Position numbers and translations under genes: made by a program | In this document: positions 11,936 through 24,251 of the stretch, piece after piece | How the letters are laid out: the number at the start of each line of letters is the position of its first letter | Position numbering within the stretch: position 1 is the first letter of the stretch | The notes under the pieces: model-generated | What the model saw: only the letters and a program-made list of their open reading frames with translations | Database searches by the model: none | What the model was told of the DNA's origin: nothing | NCBI RefSeq assembly: GCF_029227915.1 | Contig: NC_079875.1 | Location: forward strand, 7,745,001 to 7,809,000 | DNA length: 64,000 nucleotides | From: Hydractinia symbiolongicarpus | Taxonomy: Eukaryota > Cnidaria > Hydrozoa > Anthoathecata > Hydractiniidae | Direction: 5' to 3'

Positions 11936-12067
11936 CAGTTGGATTCCACAACCTGGAAGCCACTACAAATAAAGGGCCGAGTTGACAACAAGAAAAATAA
12001 AAAAGGCAGGGGTCTTACTCAATTTTTATGTGTTTTTTAATTGAAAATAAAAAAAAATCCTAAAATT

Positions 12068-12286
12068 TCCTTCAATGCACAGTGTAACTTGCTGACATGC
12101 GAAACATTTGAAAGAAAGGAACATGTTCTAACTGAATATTCGAAATAACTTAAATCCATTCACAACAACAGACAAAATTTGTTGTTGTTGTAAGAATGAA
12201 TTTAAGTCATTCCATAATCCAGTCAAATCATGTTCTTTTCTTTCTAATGTGACGCACATCAACAAGTTACACCGTGCATTGAAGGA
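12068..12286. mobile_element. 219-bp foldback (palindromic) MITE
   Basis: The left arm begins TCCTTCAATGCACAGTGTAA and the right arm ends with its inverted counterpart, finishing GTGCATTGAAGGA. Pairing continues inward through GAAAGAAA/TTTCTTTC and AACATG/CATGTT. It reaches CAACAACA/TGTTGTTG at a centre near 12180. Almost the whole element is one imperfect hairpin with no coding content. Confidence 0.85.
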
Positions 12287-13243
12287 AGACATGTGGCTTG
12301 AGTACATTGTGGAATTTTGTCCGCGCGAAATGCTTACGCCCTATCCACGTTCTGTTTCAAAGTAACACGCGCGATGAGAGGATTTGCTACTTTTTAAAAA
12401 AAATTAGCGCCATAGAAGATCATGTCGTGGAAAATAGTTCAAGCCAAGTCCGTTGGAGGAATTTACACGGTGACCGGCATTACATGCACACTAGCTTCCT
12501 AAACTGCCACCCCATTTTCAAGGCTCCCTTTATCAAAATAAAAATCGTGTCTGAGTTCCACAAAAACAAAATAAGAATTTCGTCTGGGAGAAGTTTGGCA
12601 AACCATTTTGGGAGATTTCATCGCCTTACAACCTGCTTCCTGTCAAACCTGATACTTATTTCCTTCTTTAAATTTTCAATTTTTACATTTTGCGGACTAA
12701 AACGAGTGAGCAAAGGGTACGATTTGTTTTCGCGACTGGGTTAAAAAACCCTCCCTTACAATAACTTGGGAGGGAAAAACCGTGAAGCTAAAACAAAACT
12801 TGTAATCTTTGCATCTAGAAAATAATTTAGATACGAGAATAAGAAACTAAACTTTTGTCTTAATGATAAAATAGCTCCTCCTGTTGGAAATAGAATTTTC
12901 AAAATTTGTGAATTGAGAGACAGTTTTGTGACATTCGTAAATGGACAGAATTTACTAGAGAAATAAAAGCGATACACACGTTTTTATTCAGTCAGTGGTA
13001 TAATTTTCAAAAAGAAAAAAAATAGTTTTAAAGTATTGTACGTTTTTAATTCTTAGATAAAAAAAATCACTGCATTACTTTCAGTAAACAGTTACAGCAC
13101 ATAAACATTGAAGTTTTCGAAAGTGTAGGAAAGTGATGAGTTGCTTGGACTTATAAAAGAGACAATTTATGAAATAGTATACTAGAAAACCTTCTCATTT
13201 TAACGCTTTATTCGATTTAAACCCACAAGAAAAAATACATCGC
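12287..13243. other. No supportable gene
   Basis: The 148-codon frame at 12298-12744 has no recognisable motif, and its start lies at the edge of the foldback element. I see no splice-supported coding exon here. Confidence 0.4.
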
Positions 13244-14276
13244 TTAAGGTTACTGTAAAGGAAAAAACTCACTTAATGAGTAGTCTCAGAAAAACCCTTA
13301 TAATATATCAATACTTTTACATTTTTTTTAATTTTTTTTTGTTTCTAAATGCTTGATGAAAGACTTTTTTGATGGTGTTATTTTCGTGAGATGTTAATTT
13401 TCCAAAAGGGAAATATAATGAATTAAACACACACCATTTTTTTTCACCGTGCGTTTTAAAATGGCTTCTTTTTCCGAACGCGTGGTCACAGACGTCTCGT
13501 TTTTGCACTATTACATCCAGCATAAATTAAATTCAAAAAGGTTCCCGGTTTTTTTTATTGTAACAACGTCGTTATGAAATTATTTGTAATTATATATAAT
13601 CAGTCAAAAAAATGCATATTTTTTACTTTCTGTCGTCATAATTCGCTAATCAGTAATTTATACAAAAAAATCCGGGAAACTTTTGTGCATAAATTTTTCG
13701 GCTTTCCATTACCGAAAATTCCAATGAGCCAATAGGAAGCTTTTGGAAAAAGAGACCACAAACGTAAAGGCATGTATGCGAAAATTTACCAACGAGATAT
13801 TTGTTTTTAAAGATTTTCGTAAGTGTTTTGAAAATGTGTGAACTGAGTATGCAGAAAGATGATGAAAGTGTGAACTTTTTCTGTATGCTGAATATGCGTG
13901 CACGCATTCAGAATTATTAACAGACAGAAGTCAGGGTTACAAAAGAAAGCTTATATGCATACTCCTTAACTTTGATTTTTTTAATGATTTTTTATATAAA
14001 CTATCTAAAAATATTATTATGCATATATTTATACGGTAGTTTCATATCATGTATAATGTTTACAAAAAATATGCGTAACTCATTTTGCACATATTTTCTC
14101 GAAGGTGTGAAGGGTATAACACCTCTGAAAAGGCTCTTTCCAGAAAAAATGGATGTTCCAAATATTTTCATAGACTATAAAATATGTCATTCAAAAGAGA
14201 ATTTTTTTTTCTATATGTCATGAATTTTTTGCAAAAAACCTAAAAAAAAAATTTGTTTCCTTTACAGTAACCTTAA
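13244..14276. mobile_element. 1.03-kb element with 17-bp perfect TIRs in TTAA sites
   Basis: TTAA at 13244-13247 is followed by GGTTACTGTAAAGGAAA. The exact inverted copy at 14256-14272 is followed by TTAA at 14273-14276. TTAA target duplication is typical of the piggyBac and Kolobok superfamilies. The interior is very AT-rich and its frames are under 90 codons without transposase motifs, so this is a non-autonomous copy. Confidence 0.85.
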
Positions 14277-16327
14277 AATGAAAGCAAGACCACTGGTAAT
14301 GGCACGTTCTTCTGCTGGAGGATATAATAAAATGACGAGAATTTTACGAAGTTCTATTTACTGTCTGAGAAATGCTTATTAAATACCAATACAGTTATAT
14401 ATCCACAAAGTGCTGGATTATTACCAAGTACAGTTGAACTATAAAAATCTAACTTTTTAATCGCATGTTGGAAATAAATTTTCCCAAAAATAATTAAAGT
14501 CGGAGATTGCATTTTTCTTTTTTTAAGTCTTCTTGTTAATTTTATTTATTTTTTGTTTTTTTAATCAGTCATTTAATGTTTTATTCAACGTATTCGTCGA
14601 AAATAAATTATTTGTCAAGAATAAGTTAGACAGAAAAGAATCATCCGACAAGTGGATTTTTCCACTTGCTAAGCTCAAGGAAAACGTTGTAGAACTAAAC
14701 TGTAGTCGTAAGTTAAACTGAGCCATTTTTGCCTGAGTTGGTACCACGAAATTTTAATAAATCTTCGGAATATTTATGACAAGGGTTACCAAATGAGTGT
14801 GATAAACATTGTTTGTGCTCATTTTATTTTTTCTCTTTTAAAATATAATTTCACGACATTCTTATTAAATCCCATATGTAGCCATACACGCCAATCAAGT
14901 AAAATGAAACTAAATTTTTTATGTCTGTAAGCAATGGAGTGATTGTTGAATCCAATAATTTCAAGACTAAAGACAAGTTAAAAATCTTTCTTCAATCGCT
15001 TTTATTTTCCTTTTTTTGTTTAGCGGAGCAAAATTCTCTCAAAATTTATACGAATGTCATTAGGTCGAATTTCTTTGAAAACCTTCCACTCATTAAAACC
15101 TACCTAGCCTACTTGTACCTTCCACACTACCGGTGCATATTCCCAAAAATATTTTGTCTTAATCGCCCAAACTATTGCCACCAACACAGCCACCGACACC
15201 GCCGCTCAAACCTTCTAACTCAAAAAACACCCCAAAGCATGATCAAAAGTGACGCTACCTGACGCGCACGCAAACCTATGAATTCCACAAGTACTCATAA
15301 CCACATACCTTTACTAGAAAGTTCTCGAGTTGCATTTAGACAAAACTAAATCTTTGTAGCAATGTAACTATGGTGGATGAGATAATCAACTAAGGACAAA
15401 GCTTAATCGAAAGGAAGCTACTCGAGAGCTTTCTGCTTCCATAATATGCACATATAACTCTATGATATATAATATCGCATAACCAGTGTTCCAAAGACGT
15501 GTTATTTCGATTGATCGACATCTAAAAGAAAATTGTGATATGAATAATATATATACAAGTGCTTAAAGAGATAAGAAAACATTAAATAAACTGGGTATGG
15601 ACTGAATAGCGATGGACTTATGAAAAAAAAACCCTCCATAAAATTTGATAGGATGAGGATAAAAAAATTGTGGAACGAACCAAAATTCACGCATTTTTAT
15701 AAGAATATAGAAGATGAAACTAGAAAAAAAAATTGTGAATATCGTAGTAATATGCTTATCTTGAATTTGCTTGCATCCTAATTGGAGCAAAATGCGCTGG
15801 TCTGTTCATTGCGCAAAACGCGTTTGCCGGATTTATAATATGTGCGCTGGATATTCGGAATGTGAGCATTTTAACCGGTTCGTAGCCCCTTCAATGCAAA
15901 TATTTTAATTCTCGGGTTTCTAGTTGTTTGTTTGTCATTTTAATTACACTGCTTTAACAACAGCACCTTAAGGTCAGCATTCATAACCCGATCAGACATT
16001 TCATTAAGCACCGATATTTTCTGATGTTTGATGGACTGTTTGATTGGTTTGCGTGTATATATGCATGCATAGTTTTTCCATTTTTTGAAAATAAGAGAAA
16101 AATCGTGTTTGACGGTGTTTAATGAAATATGTTCCAGAACACATTTTCATCAAGCATTTATTTTCACCAAAATGCTAAAATTTGATGTTTGATCGGTTTG
16201 GTGGAGTTTTTCATCATTTATTTCGATTTTCGAACGTTTTTATTCCTTTTTCGAACGTAAAACGTTCAAACTTTTAATCTGTTTTTTGATCTGTTCATTG
16301 AGAGTGACTGAGAAAAGCTATTTATTG
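14277..16327. other. Intergenic, no gene seen
   Basis: AT-rich sequence. The frame at 14921-15262 (113 codons, His-rich near its end) has no family signature. Nothing else is supportable. Confidence 0.4.
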
Positions 16328-16565
16328 AATGGGGCATTTATCACAGAGGTCACTTATTAGACGGGGCGTTTATCACAAAGAGCACTTATTGGATGGGGCG
16401 TTTATCACAGAGGTCACTTATTGGATGGAGTGTTTATCACAGAGGGCACTTATTCGATGGGGCGTTTATCACAGAGGGCACTTATTCGATGGGCGTTTAT
16501 TACAGAGGGCACTAATTAGATGGGGCGTTCATCATAGAGGGTGCTTAGTAGAAGGAGGGTGTTTA
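16328..16565. repeat. Minisatellite, ~33-bp unit
   Basis: Seven or so copies of GGCGTTTATCACAGAGG plus CACTTATTNGATGG. The open frame across it is produced by the repeat itself. It shares the CTTATT/GAGGG vocabulary of the array at 1127-1388. Confidence 0.9.
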
Positions 16566-16825
16566 ATAAAGGAAATACTGTGTGTGTAGTGATTTTAATC
16601 TCAGAATAATAACAAGCAAACAATAAAAAAAATGAAACGTGTGCTTGTTGTGATCGAAAAAAACAAAAATAACAAACATAAACAAGTTCACAAACCTTAA
16701 AAACATCCAAAAAATACTTCGGATGAAAAAAATATTTGCATGCATGCGTTTGCATCTCTCATATTTTTTTATCCTGTTTAATTTTTTTAAAACACAACAT
16801 TTTGACGTTCAAAAATTCTCCCACG

Positions 16826-17095
16826 GGAGTTACACCGCTTTCATTAACAGTAAATTGTCTATTTAGGTTGGAGTTACACTGCTTTCATTAACAGTAAATT
16901 GTCTATTTAGGTTGGAGTTGCACTGCTTTCATTAACATGTAATTGTGTGTCAAGGATGGAATTACACTGCTTTCATTAACAGGTAATTGTCTATTAGGGT
17001 TGGAATTACACTGCTTTCATTAACAGTTAATTGTCTATCAATGTTGGAATTACACTGCTTTTATTAAAAGTTAATTGCCTATCAAGGTTGAATTC
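16826..17095. repeat. Minisatellite, ~44-60-bp unit
   Basis: Six copies of GGAGTTACACTGCTTTCATT followed by AACAGTAAATTGTCTATT, degrading toward the 3' side. It is followed at 17230-17350 by a segment that resembles 7590-7700 (shared TATAAGAATATCAG and TTTTAGGTTAAAAACA), so both look like dispersed-repeat copies. Confidence 0.85.
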
Positions 17096-18002
17096 CATTA
17101 TGAGCCCATTGCAATAGGGTGCCAACATTACACACCCGTTTTTATGGCTAAGAAATAATTAGCTACATACAATTTGAGTTTCAATTGATGGCAGGATGAT
17201 GATGTTTCGTACCGTTGGGTACACGCTTTTCTTATATAAAAATATGCACTATAAGAATATCAGAGAGGGATTTTAGGTTAAAAACAATAGGTCCATTGTA
17301 AAAAGATAGAGAAACGAGAATAATAATCAACCTGTGTAGAATTTAAATATTCTCATAAAAGGGTATAGCCGATTTATAGAGTCTTTCTAAAACACACAGA
17401 ACACTTTTTACAACAACCTAGTCCTTAAGAGTTACAGCAGTCCATCTGTGCAGCGGCGGATTTGTGTTTGTTTTTTGAGTGGTGTAAGATAGCTTCGAAT
17501 GTGCTAAATCAAGGACCAAGCACAACTAAGGGTTGAGGTCATTGTAAGCTCCCTAATGAGCCCAAGTCTGCGCCCTTGAAACGAACGCCCTTTAACGCCC
17601 GCCAGTAGTTAAGGTTGGTTAAAAATTAACGCCTAAACTTGTCCATAAAAGTTGTCATTTTTGTTTCTTTTACTTTAAATCTCGTATTTCTTGACAACTG
17701 GGAAGAGACGTGGCCGGTTAAAATATGTACTCCAACACTAATAAGATTCGGTTTAATAAACGTTAGACTACGTACAAAACAAATAACACGATGGTGGAGT
17801 TTTTTTTTAAATATTAAATAAGTTTATATATTTAACCTTTCAATTTTACTAAACATAATTTTACAACAATTAGTAGAACATTATATGACTACGAGGGACT
17901 AATTTACGACATAACACAACATATTCCTAGCTAACGATTTAACAGTTCAACTTTGAAATTTCATGATCAACCACAATATCCTCTCCTACATCGAACTTTT
18001 TA

Positions 18003-18530
18003 TATAAACTTCTTGAACCTCTTAAACACAGATCTCAAACCAGATCTCAACAGAGCAAAACAAAGTTTTGTGCGTATATGTGTGACTGCAGTTGAAATGG
18101 GTCTGTTCTTCTTATCCGCTATCATTTCCGAAATCCGACTGTAAAAAGTGATGCATTCGCGACCCATGCTTCCGTGAATTGAAAATATAAGCGGCGTGAA
18201 ACTGCCATTATCAACACTCAAAATTCTACTATTGTAACTTCTTTTCTTCTCGTTCTCGTTTGAAATGAAAGATTGCTGTAAAGTTTGGTTGTTGTACCTC
18301 GAGGCAGTGGGGTCAAAAACCCTTACGTCAAAAAATGCCTGTTGGCCGTTTATCCAAAAATCACCAGCACGAAAGTCCGCGGTCAGTCATCGGTAGCAAA
18401 TTTGGTTCTAACTGTACGTCATGACAAACATTCTTGAGTAACTTTGATGTGAGGTCACGAATGTCGTTGTGACGTCTCGTAACAAAGCCACCCATCTTTC
18501 ACTTCATGCTGTGTTCATTCATGCTCTATT
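18003..18530 (-). pseudogene. Decayed transposon ORF, C-terminal part (FFDVRV-type)
   Basis: On the minus strand the translation gives GGFVTRRHNDIRDLTSKLL and NVCHDVQLEP. After a frameshift it gives DFRAGDFWINGQQAFFDVRV, then VDNGSFTPLIFSIHGSMGRE and finally FALLRSGLRS. This order (GGFV-RHN-IRDL, VCHDV-EP, FFDVRVF, F(T/S)PLVF, FALLRS) recurs in a repeat-borne protein family of invertebrate genomes. The FFDVRV segment may be a nuclease core, which is an inference. A TGA replaces a conserved position near 18510 and a frameshift lies near 18400, so the copy is dead. Confidence 0.7.
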
Positions 18531-18613
18531 TCGGACCGATGTCAACGATTTTCGGTGGAGTTTTGTGCTCTTGCATCACGTGATTTGACGCACATAGCAA
18601 CTGTTTTATAAGT

Positions 18614-18651
18614 TGACGTCACTATAATTTGAAATGGATAAAATGACGTCA
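18614..18651. promoter_or_regulatory. Pair of CRE/ATF sites (TGACGTCA)
   Basis: Perfect palindromes TGACGTCA lie at 18614-18621 and 18644-18651, exactly 30 bp apart. They sit 66-103 bp upstream of the ATG of the coiled-coil gene. Further half-sites (TGACG, CGTCA) are scattered through 18420-18500. CREB/ATF-family bZIP factors bind this motif; use here is inferred from position only. Confidence 0.5.
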
Positions 18652-18716
18652 AATTTTTTGACCGTTTGAGATTTAATCTTGTCTTTCGTCGTGTTGAGAT
18701 CGCCAAAAAACTGAAA

Positions 18717-19779
18717 ATGAGTGCAGTTGTTCAAAATAAGATTTGCGAAGAAAGAATAGTAGAATTCGGACCATGTGTTTACATGTGTCATATTCATGGA
18801 TGTAACAACAAACAGGTATTATTATTTCTCTTCTTCTTCTTCTCCTTCCTTTTCTTCTTCTTCTTCCATCTTCTTCTTTCTCAGCTAGACGGCTGGACTT
18901 TAGAATAACTACTTTATCCACTGACTGAAGAAATCAGCATCGACCGTTATTTTGTGAGTCAATGCAAGGACTTCGTTTACTCTTCTTTCGTTTTTTATGT
19001 CGAGGACATTGCATTGTCAGGCATAGAGATGTGTAAAACATTGAAGCTACGAAACTTCCTTTTTTCTTGTTCTTTTTCTTTTTTTTGTTTTTGTTGTTGT
19101 TGTTTTTCTTCTTCTTCTTCCTTTTTTTCTTCTTCATCTTCTTCTAGCAATAATAACAATCTATCATTTTTCCTTCTAGATTTACATCGAAAGATTAGAA
19201 AACGAAGTTGAATATTTGAAAGGTTTTCTTCAAGTCACTGAAGAAAAAAACAAAATGGTTGAAAACTTGCAAGAAAAGATTTGCAGTTTAAACGACGTCA
19301 TCGCATCTAAAGAAGAGTTGGTGAACGTGATTGCCAAAGAAAAAGCTAACCTGAAACTCGCATATTTCGAAAATTGCGAAGAAACACAAGATCTGAAAGA
19401 AAAAGTTGCCGAGTTGAAAAACGAAGTATCTGTTCAAATTAACAACGCATCAGTTCTTGCAACCAAACTGAAAGAAAGCATTGCTGTTATCAAAGAGTTG
19501 CGAGCTGATACCAACTGCTGGAAAGAAGCTGCAACAAGCTTTCATCTGAAAAACGAAAATCTCTCGAAAGAAATGGACGATCTAATAGTTAAAGCAATCG
19601 ACATTTTGAAGCCAACGCAATTGTTCAGACGTTTACGACAATCGAAGAAAGAAATTGCCGTAACTGCGCTTTTGCAGGCTTCTCAAAAACGTCTTTCGAA
19701 GGACATATACTCCAAAATCAATTTAGGAGATACAATTTTTGTGTCCTTGGGTCCATCTAAGGATGCAAGGCTTATATAA
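18717..19779 (+). CDS. Coiled-coil protein, two exons, 232 aa, function unknown
   Basis: Exon 1 is 18717-18815 (33 codons, ends CAG|GTATT). Exon 2 is 19180-19779 (after CTTCTAG, phase 0, 199 codons plus TAA). Exon 1 encodes a Cys/His-containing N terminus (CVYMCHIHGCNN). Exon 2 begins IYIERLENEVEYLKGFLQ, and residues about 34-155 show heptad spacing rich in E, K, L and N, typical of a coiled coil. The tail (about 160-232) is basic and then non-helical. The coding sequence has higher GC than its surroundings and codes through 600 nt without a break, which supports a real gene. I do not recognise the family. The CHIHGC cluster could bind a metal, but this is a guess. Confidence 0.65.
18824..19145. 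repeat. TTC-rich polypyrimidine tracts in intron
   Basis: Two blocks of (TTC)n/(CTT)n, about 18826-18885 and 19060-19145, lie within the single intron of the coiled-coil gene, one near each splice site. They make the opposite strand look like a Lys/Arg-rich ORF, which is an artefact. Confidence 0.85.
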
Positions 19780-21889
19780 ACGATTATATAATTGGGCCTT
19801 CGACGTAGTTGTTTCATATTTTTTTTAAAAAATTGATTTTTTCCTCAGCTTTTTATGTACTTATATATTACCTTTCCTATTTCAACCCTACAAGACACAC
19901 AGATTGAATAATCGAGCCAATGTCAATGGATATTATCATCAGTTCGAAGAGTAACATGGTTGTGAATCAATGATGTTATCTACAAAAAAACTGAATGATT
20001 TATCCCCCTTTTGTCCATGTTCTCTTGTCAGGGTTGAGATCGGAATGGCACCTAAGGAATGAGAGGATTGACTGAGTTAGGTCAATTAAATTTATTATTT
20101 TGTAAATATTTTTGTAATACTTTAATATTTTTATAATTTTTATAACTATTAGCTATTTTTTTCTCCCATTATTAAGGACGCTATAAATTCCTGCAAAAAT
20201 GCTGTTGGTGCACAGACTGAGAAAGTTGTGCTTCGCAAAAATTGATAATGATGCACTTAATTGACATAATTACGGTATTTTTTTGCTTCGCGTTCAGTGT
20301 TTACATATATTTGATAGCAAAAAAAGGTCTTGTTGCATTTCTGTTCCATCTACATATGTCTAATAAAAATTCGCAAAAAGTGACCAATTTTTTGCAAAGG
20401 TACTTATATCTTTTACCGACTAACAATTTTTGCGGATTTTTTTATCTGATCAAACATTCTTTTTCTTTTTCGCGATAGTCTTCTTTTTAATTAACGTTCC
20501 TAGTGAGCGTAGCAGGGGCAAAAAAATCCGACAAGAAAATAAAAAAGCAGGAGTTAAGGATCCAAGTACATCCTCGTCCCCAGGGTTTGTTGCCTATGTC
20601 CAAGCGGCTAAACGATGTTCAAGGCAAAGCCGTATAGACGGGGGTGGATTTAAGCAGAGAAAATATTCAAATGCAACAAAAAGGAAAAAAATCATTAAAA
20701 TTGACTGATTTGTATAGTTTTAATTGTCCTTTTTTAAAGATTTTTTTGAAAAGAAAGCTTGAAAATCAAACTTTTTTGTTCATTTTTGATCTAGAAGTGA
20801 TTAAGTTCAAAAAATTAGTAAGCAAATTAAGAGAGAATAATCGACATAGAGAAATTCTTGTCATCCTCTTGTAGAATGTACTAAATTATACTACAATTTT
20901 GTGTCAGTAATACATTGTGAAGTTTTCGTTTTATTGCCAAGCGGGAACTACTGTTTGGGCGTAGTTGAGTTTGTAGGGACAGAAAATACACCGTCTCAAT
21001 ATCAAGTCCACTGACAAAATCGCTGCTGTAATTTTAAACCCTCCGGATTATGTAACAACGAATCTTAATTTACCAAAATTTCGGTCGAGTTTAAATTTGG
21101 CAGATCGTTTTTCGCGCATATAAATTTTATTTTTTGCACGTGAAATTCTCGTACAACCAAATGCATAAAGAATTCGCGAAACATGCAACATCTCTCCGCA
21201 AAAATAATATGTGCGCGAAAATTCCACAATTACATTCCCTTCTACTTTCAAAAATCACAACATACGAGTTTTTAAATGTTTGCTTTCTATTCAAACTGAT
21301 GGTTAAAAACATAACAGTGGCAGGTTTTAAATACACGGTGCCGAGGATACACTCAAGCTGCAGCGCATGCGCTGTAATGCCGTTTATTTACAACAGAAGT
21401 TCTCCGCAAAGAAATATTTGTATTAAATTGCGTCAAATCCAAAGTGCTGATGGTATGCAGGTAGATATTTTGCAAAGACTTTATCTTCGACCGCCTCTAT
21501 AATAAAAAAGAACACTTTGTGAAAGCTGTTTAAAGGAGCATCCAAATAAAATGCAATTTGACATATTTTCCGTTTTTTACATAGTTCGCATGAAAAGACA
21601 CCAAAAATTGCCCGACAATCCGATTTTTCTCCAATTTCGAGTAAAACCCGAAAAAATCGGAAAATTAATCACGTGTCCACAAAGGTGAAATATTTCGAGC
21701 AGATTGGATTTGAGCATGTTGATTCGTTGGAGAAAATTTCCTCCAGTCAATCAGAACTATGAATATGTCGCTCTGCACTTAATATTCCGCCAAGTGGAGA
21801 CGAGTTTTTATGCACTGCAATTAAATCAGGTGAAAGTTGAAATGGAGTTTTTACAGCAGTACCAGCGCTCTACACATCAACAATCAAAC
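19780..21889. other. Between the coiled-coil gene and RBM8A; no gene seen
   Basis: It holds the likely 3' UTRs of two converging genes plus AT-rich sequence. Short frames at 20430-20708 and 21134-21502 show no motifs or splice support. Confidence 0.4.
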
Positions 21890-24251
21890 TTACTTCTTCT
21901 TCTTTCCTTTTGCTGGTCCTTTAACGAACGCCCAATCTACTGCTATCTTCTGTCCGAGTAATTCTTCACCGTTTGTAGCGTCTAGTGCGTTTTGAGCTTC
22001 TTTGAATGTGTCGTATTCAACAAGTGCGTAACCCTGGTAACGAAATAAGAATGACGTCTCACTAAAGTCGGTTCATGAACTTTCCACGGCACTGTATTTA
22101 TCAAATTATGCAAATTGTACACTCAGTGTCTTGCTCCCGAAAAATTTGGAGAAAAACTATATTTAGGAATATTGTTGCTTTTAAAATGCCAAAACAGACA
22201 ATAAAAATTAAAATATATTGTATATAATTTATAAATAATTTTATATCATGGTTATTTTAGCGGCCACAATGGTGACGCTTCATGTGTGGACATTTGTCAA
22301 ATTTTGAGCGACTTTTTTTCATCCTTTTATCTATTTTTTTGTCATCTTTGCATTAAAACGTGAAATATATCATTAAAAAATTATTCAAATTGGTAACGTA
22401 TATATTACCTTTAGAAAACCAGTACGTCTGTCCAAATTCAAATGCATATTCCGGATGTTGCCATAATCACCGAACACGTTATGGAGATCATCTTCCTGCG
22501 CTTCTTCGTGGACGTTCGTCACAAACAAAATCCACCCCTCCACAGCTGGAGAGAGAAAAAAATTCAGCTTATCAATATGCAAGAGTCTTGTGAGAACATC
22601 TTCAGATGTCTAGCGAACTTATTGAATAAAATTACTAAATTTGATTCAATATTCATTCAGGGTCAGTTACTGAGTAATATTGTGACTTCTCAGAGTGTCA
22701 TATAAGATTTTTACCCTTGAAAATCTTAGACTATAATAACAGTGCCATTACAACGGAAGTAAATAATTTATAAAATATCTCAATGAAAAGCGTGATGAAA
22801 AAATGGAGAAAATTTTTAATACTATTCTTTAATCAACGAAATGGTGGAAATAAAAACTCGAATAGTCCATTTCAATAGTTTTGGCAAAACTGGTCATTCC
22901 AAAATTTTTTGGCGTTTTCAGGGCTTTTTAAGAATTTAATTTAATTTCAGGGTTCCAAAGTCACTTGTTAAAATTTAGAACTTCTCAAGGTCTGCATTCT
23001 GTTATTACACTCCCAGTGTTTTTGTTTTGCAATGATCACAAAATAATAGGAGAAAGATAAAAACTCAAATTCATATAAAAAATGTACAGTTACTTCAAAA
23101 CATTTTAATGCTAACTAAAAGCTAAGTTAGTTAAGAAAAGCATAAGGAGATGTTTAAAGGTAGCCTTTTAATTTTGTGATATTTCCCCTGGAACTTTGTG
23201 TCTAAACTTCAATGCCTTACTTATCAAAATTAGGAATTACTCCGCAAATTACATAACTAGCCTTTTTATAAAACAAACTGTAAAAATAATTTTTTGAAGA
23301 ACAAATGTAAAATTTAATCCTTGCTAGTATTTTGAAAAATCTTTCTAGTTAGTTAAGTCATGTGTGAACATGACTTTTTACAGACATTTTAAAAAAATTC
23401 CTGACAATTCCTGTTTTTTTTGGCAGAGAGAAGATCCTGATAATACTATATCTCTTAACAGATATATAAAAAGTATTTACATTTTTGTGGTCCTTGAATG
23501 TTAGCACCAGCTTCATCTTCTATTGCGTCAAAAGGTTCAACGGTTCGAATGTCGTTGCTATCTATAAAAAAACAACAAATTGTACAGAAACGAAACTTTT
23601 CGCACAAAATTCATTTTTTTCATATATCAATGAAGGCTTATAATAAAGCCTTAATTCTTTTCTCATAAAAATACCCTAAAAAAACAGCTGGTAGAAGTAC
23701 AAAAAAAAAAAAAACTACAGAGGGATAAAAACAAACTATAAAAACAAACAAGCAAACAAACAAACATACAACTAAAAACTACCTTTAAATCCTCTTCCTT
23801 TTCTCTTCTTATTCTTTTTTAACCTTTTAACCTCATCTGGAAAAAAAAGTACGATAAAGTGATGTAAATAATAACATCTTTAAAACATGCACATTTAAAA
23901 CAGGTATATATATATAACACCATATCATTATATGCTCTGATAAACACATGGTATCTACACTTTTATATATGTCAAAATAGAGATATTTATTAGAGTTTTT
24001 CTTCTTCGAGCAGTTTAGTTGTGCTAATCAAATATGTCCAAAACAAATATTCAAACTTCTTCAGTTTTTTAATAAACACCAAATCTCTGTTTAACGTTTG
24101 TCTCCACTAAATGCCACCTAATTTTTTTTAAAAATTAAATAAATGCCTAAGCAGTCATGGTAGGTAAAGCAATATCTAAAACCATACCATCATCATCAAC
24201 ATACATGAATTCGTCCTTTTCATCGATATCAACTTCTAAAACCTCTGCCAT
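21890..24251 (-). CDS. RBM8A: RNA-binding protein 8A (Y14), exon junction complex core
   Basis: Five exons on the minus strand: 24188-24251, 23783-23836, 23481-23561, 22409-22545 and 21890-22033. They total 480 nt (159 aa plus stop) with consistent phases and AG/GT borders. The N terminus is acidic ([15 protein letters not shown]). It is followed by a basic stretch ([14 protein letters not shown]), then an RRM that starts [19 protein letters not shown]2 is ILFVTN and the RNP1 region is GYALVEY, followed by [10 protein letters not shown] and a Lys-rich end (KGKKKK). The length and order match metazoan Y14 (about 165-174 aa), but the usual C-terminal RS tail is reduced to lysines. Y14 pairs with Mago nashi and marks spliced mRNAs for export, localisation and nonsense-mediated decay. 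The RRM of Y14 mainly binds Mago. The gene looks intact. Confidence 0.96.

Noticed and set aside
12298-12744. 148-codon ORF as a gene
   Set aside because: No motif and no splice context, and it starts beside a foldback element; composition is not convincingly protein-like.
16329-16589. 86-codon ORF with repeated HRGHL-type residues
   Set aside because: It is created by the ~33-bp minisatellite. The same reasoning removes the minus-strand frame at 40407-40721.
18673-19137. Minus-strand Lys/Arg-rich ORFs
   Set aside because: They are the complement of TTC/CTT tracts in the intron of the plus-strand coiled-coil gene.
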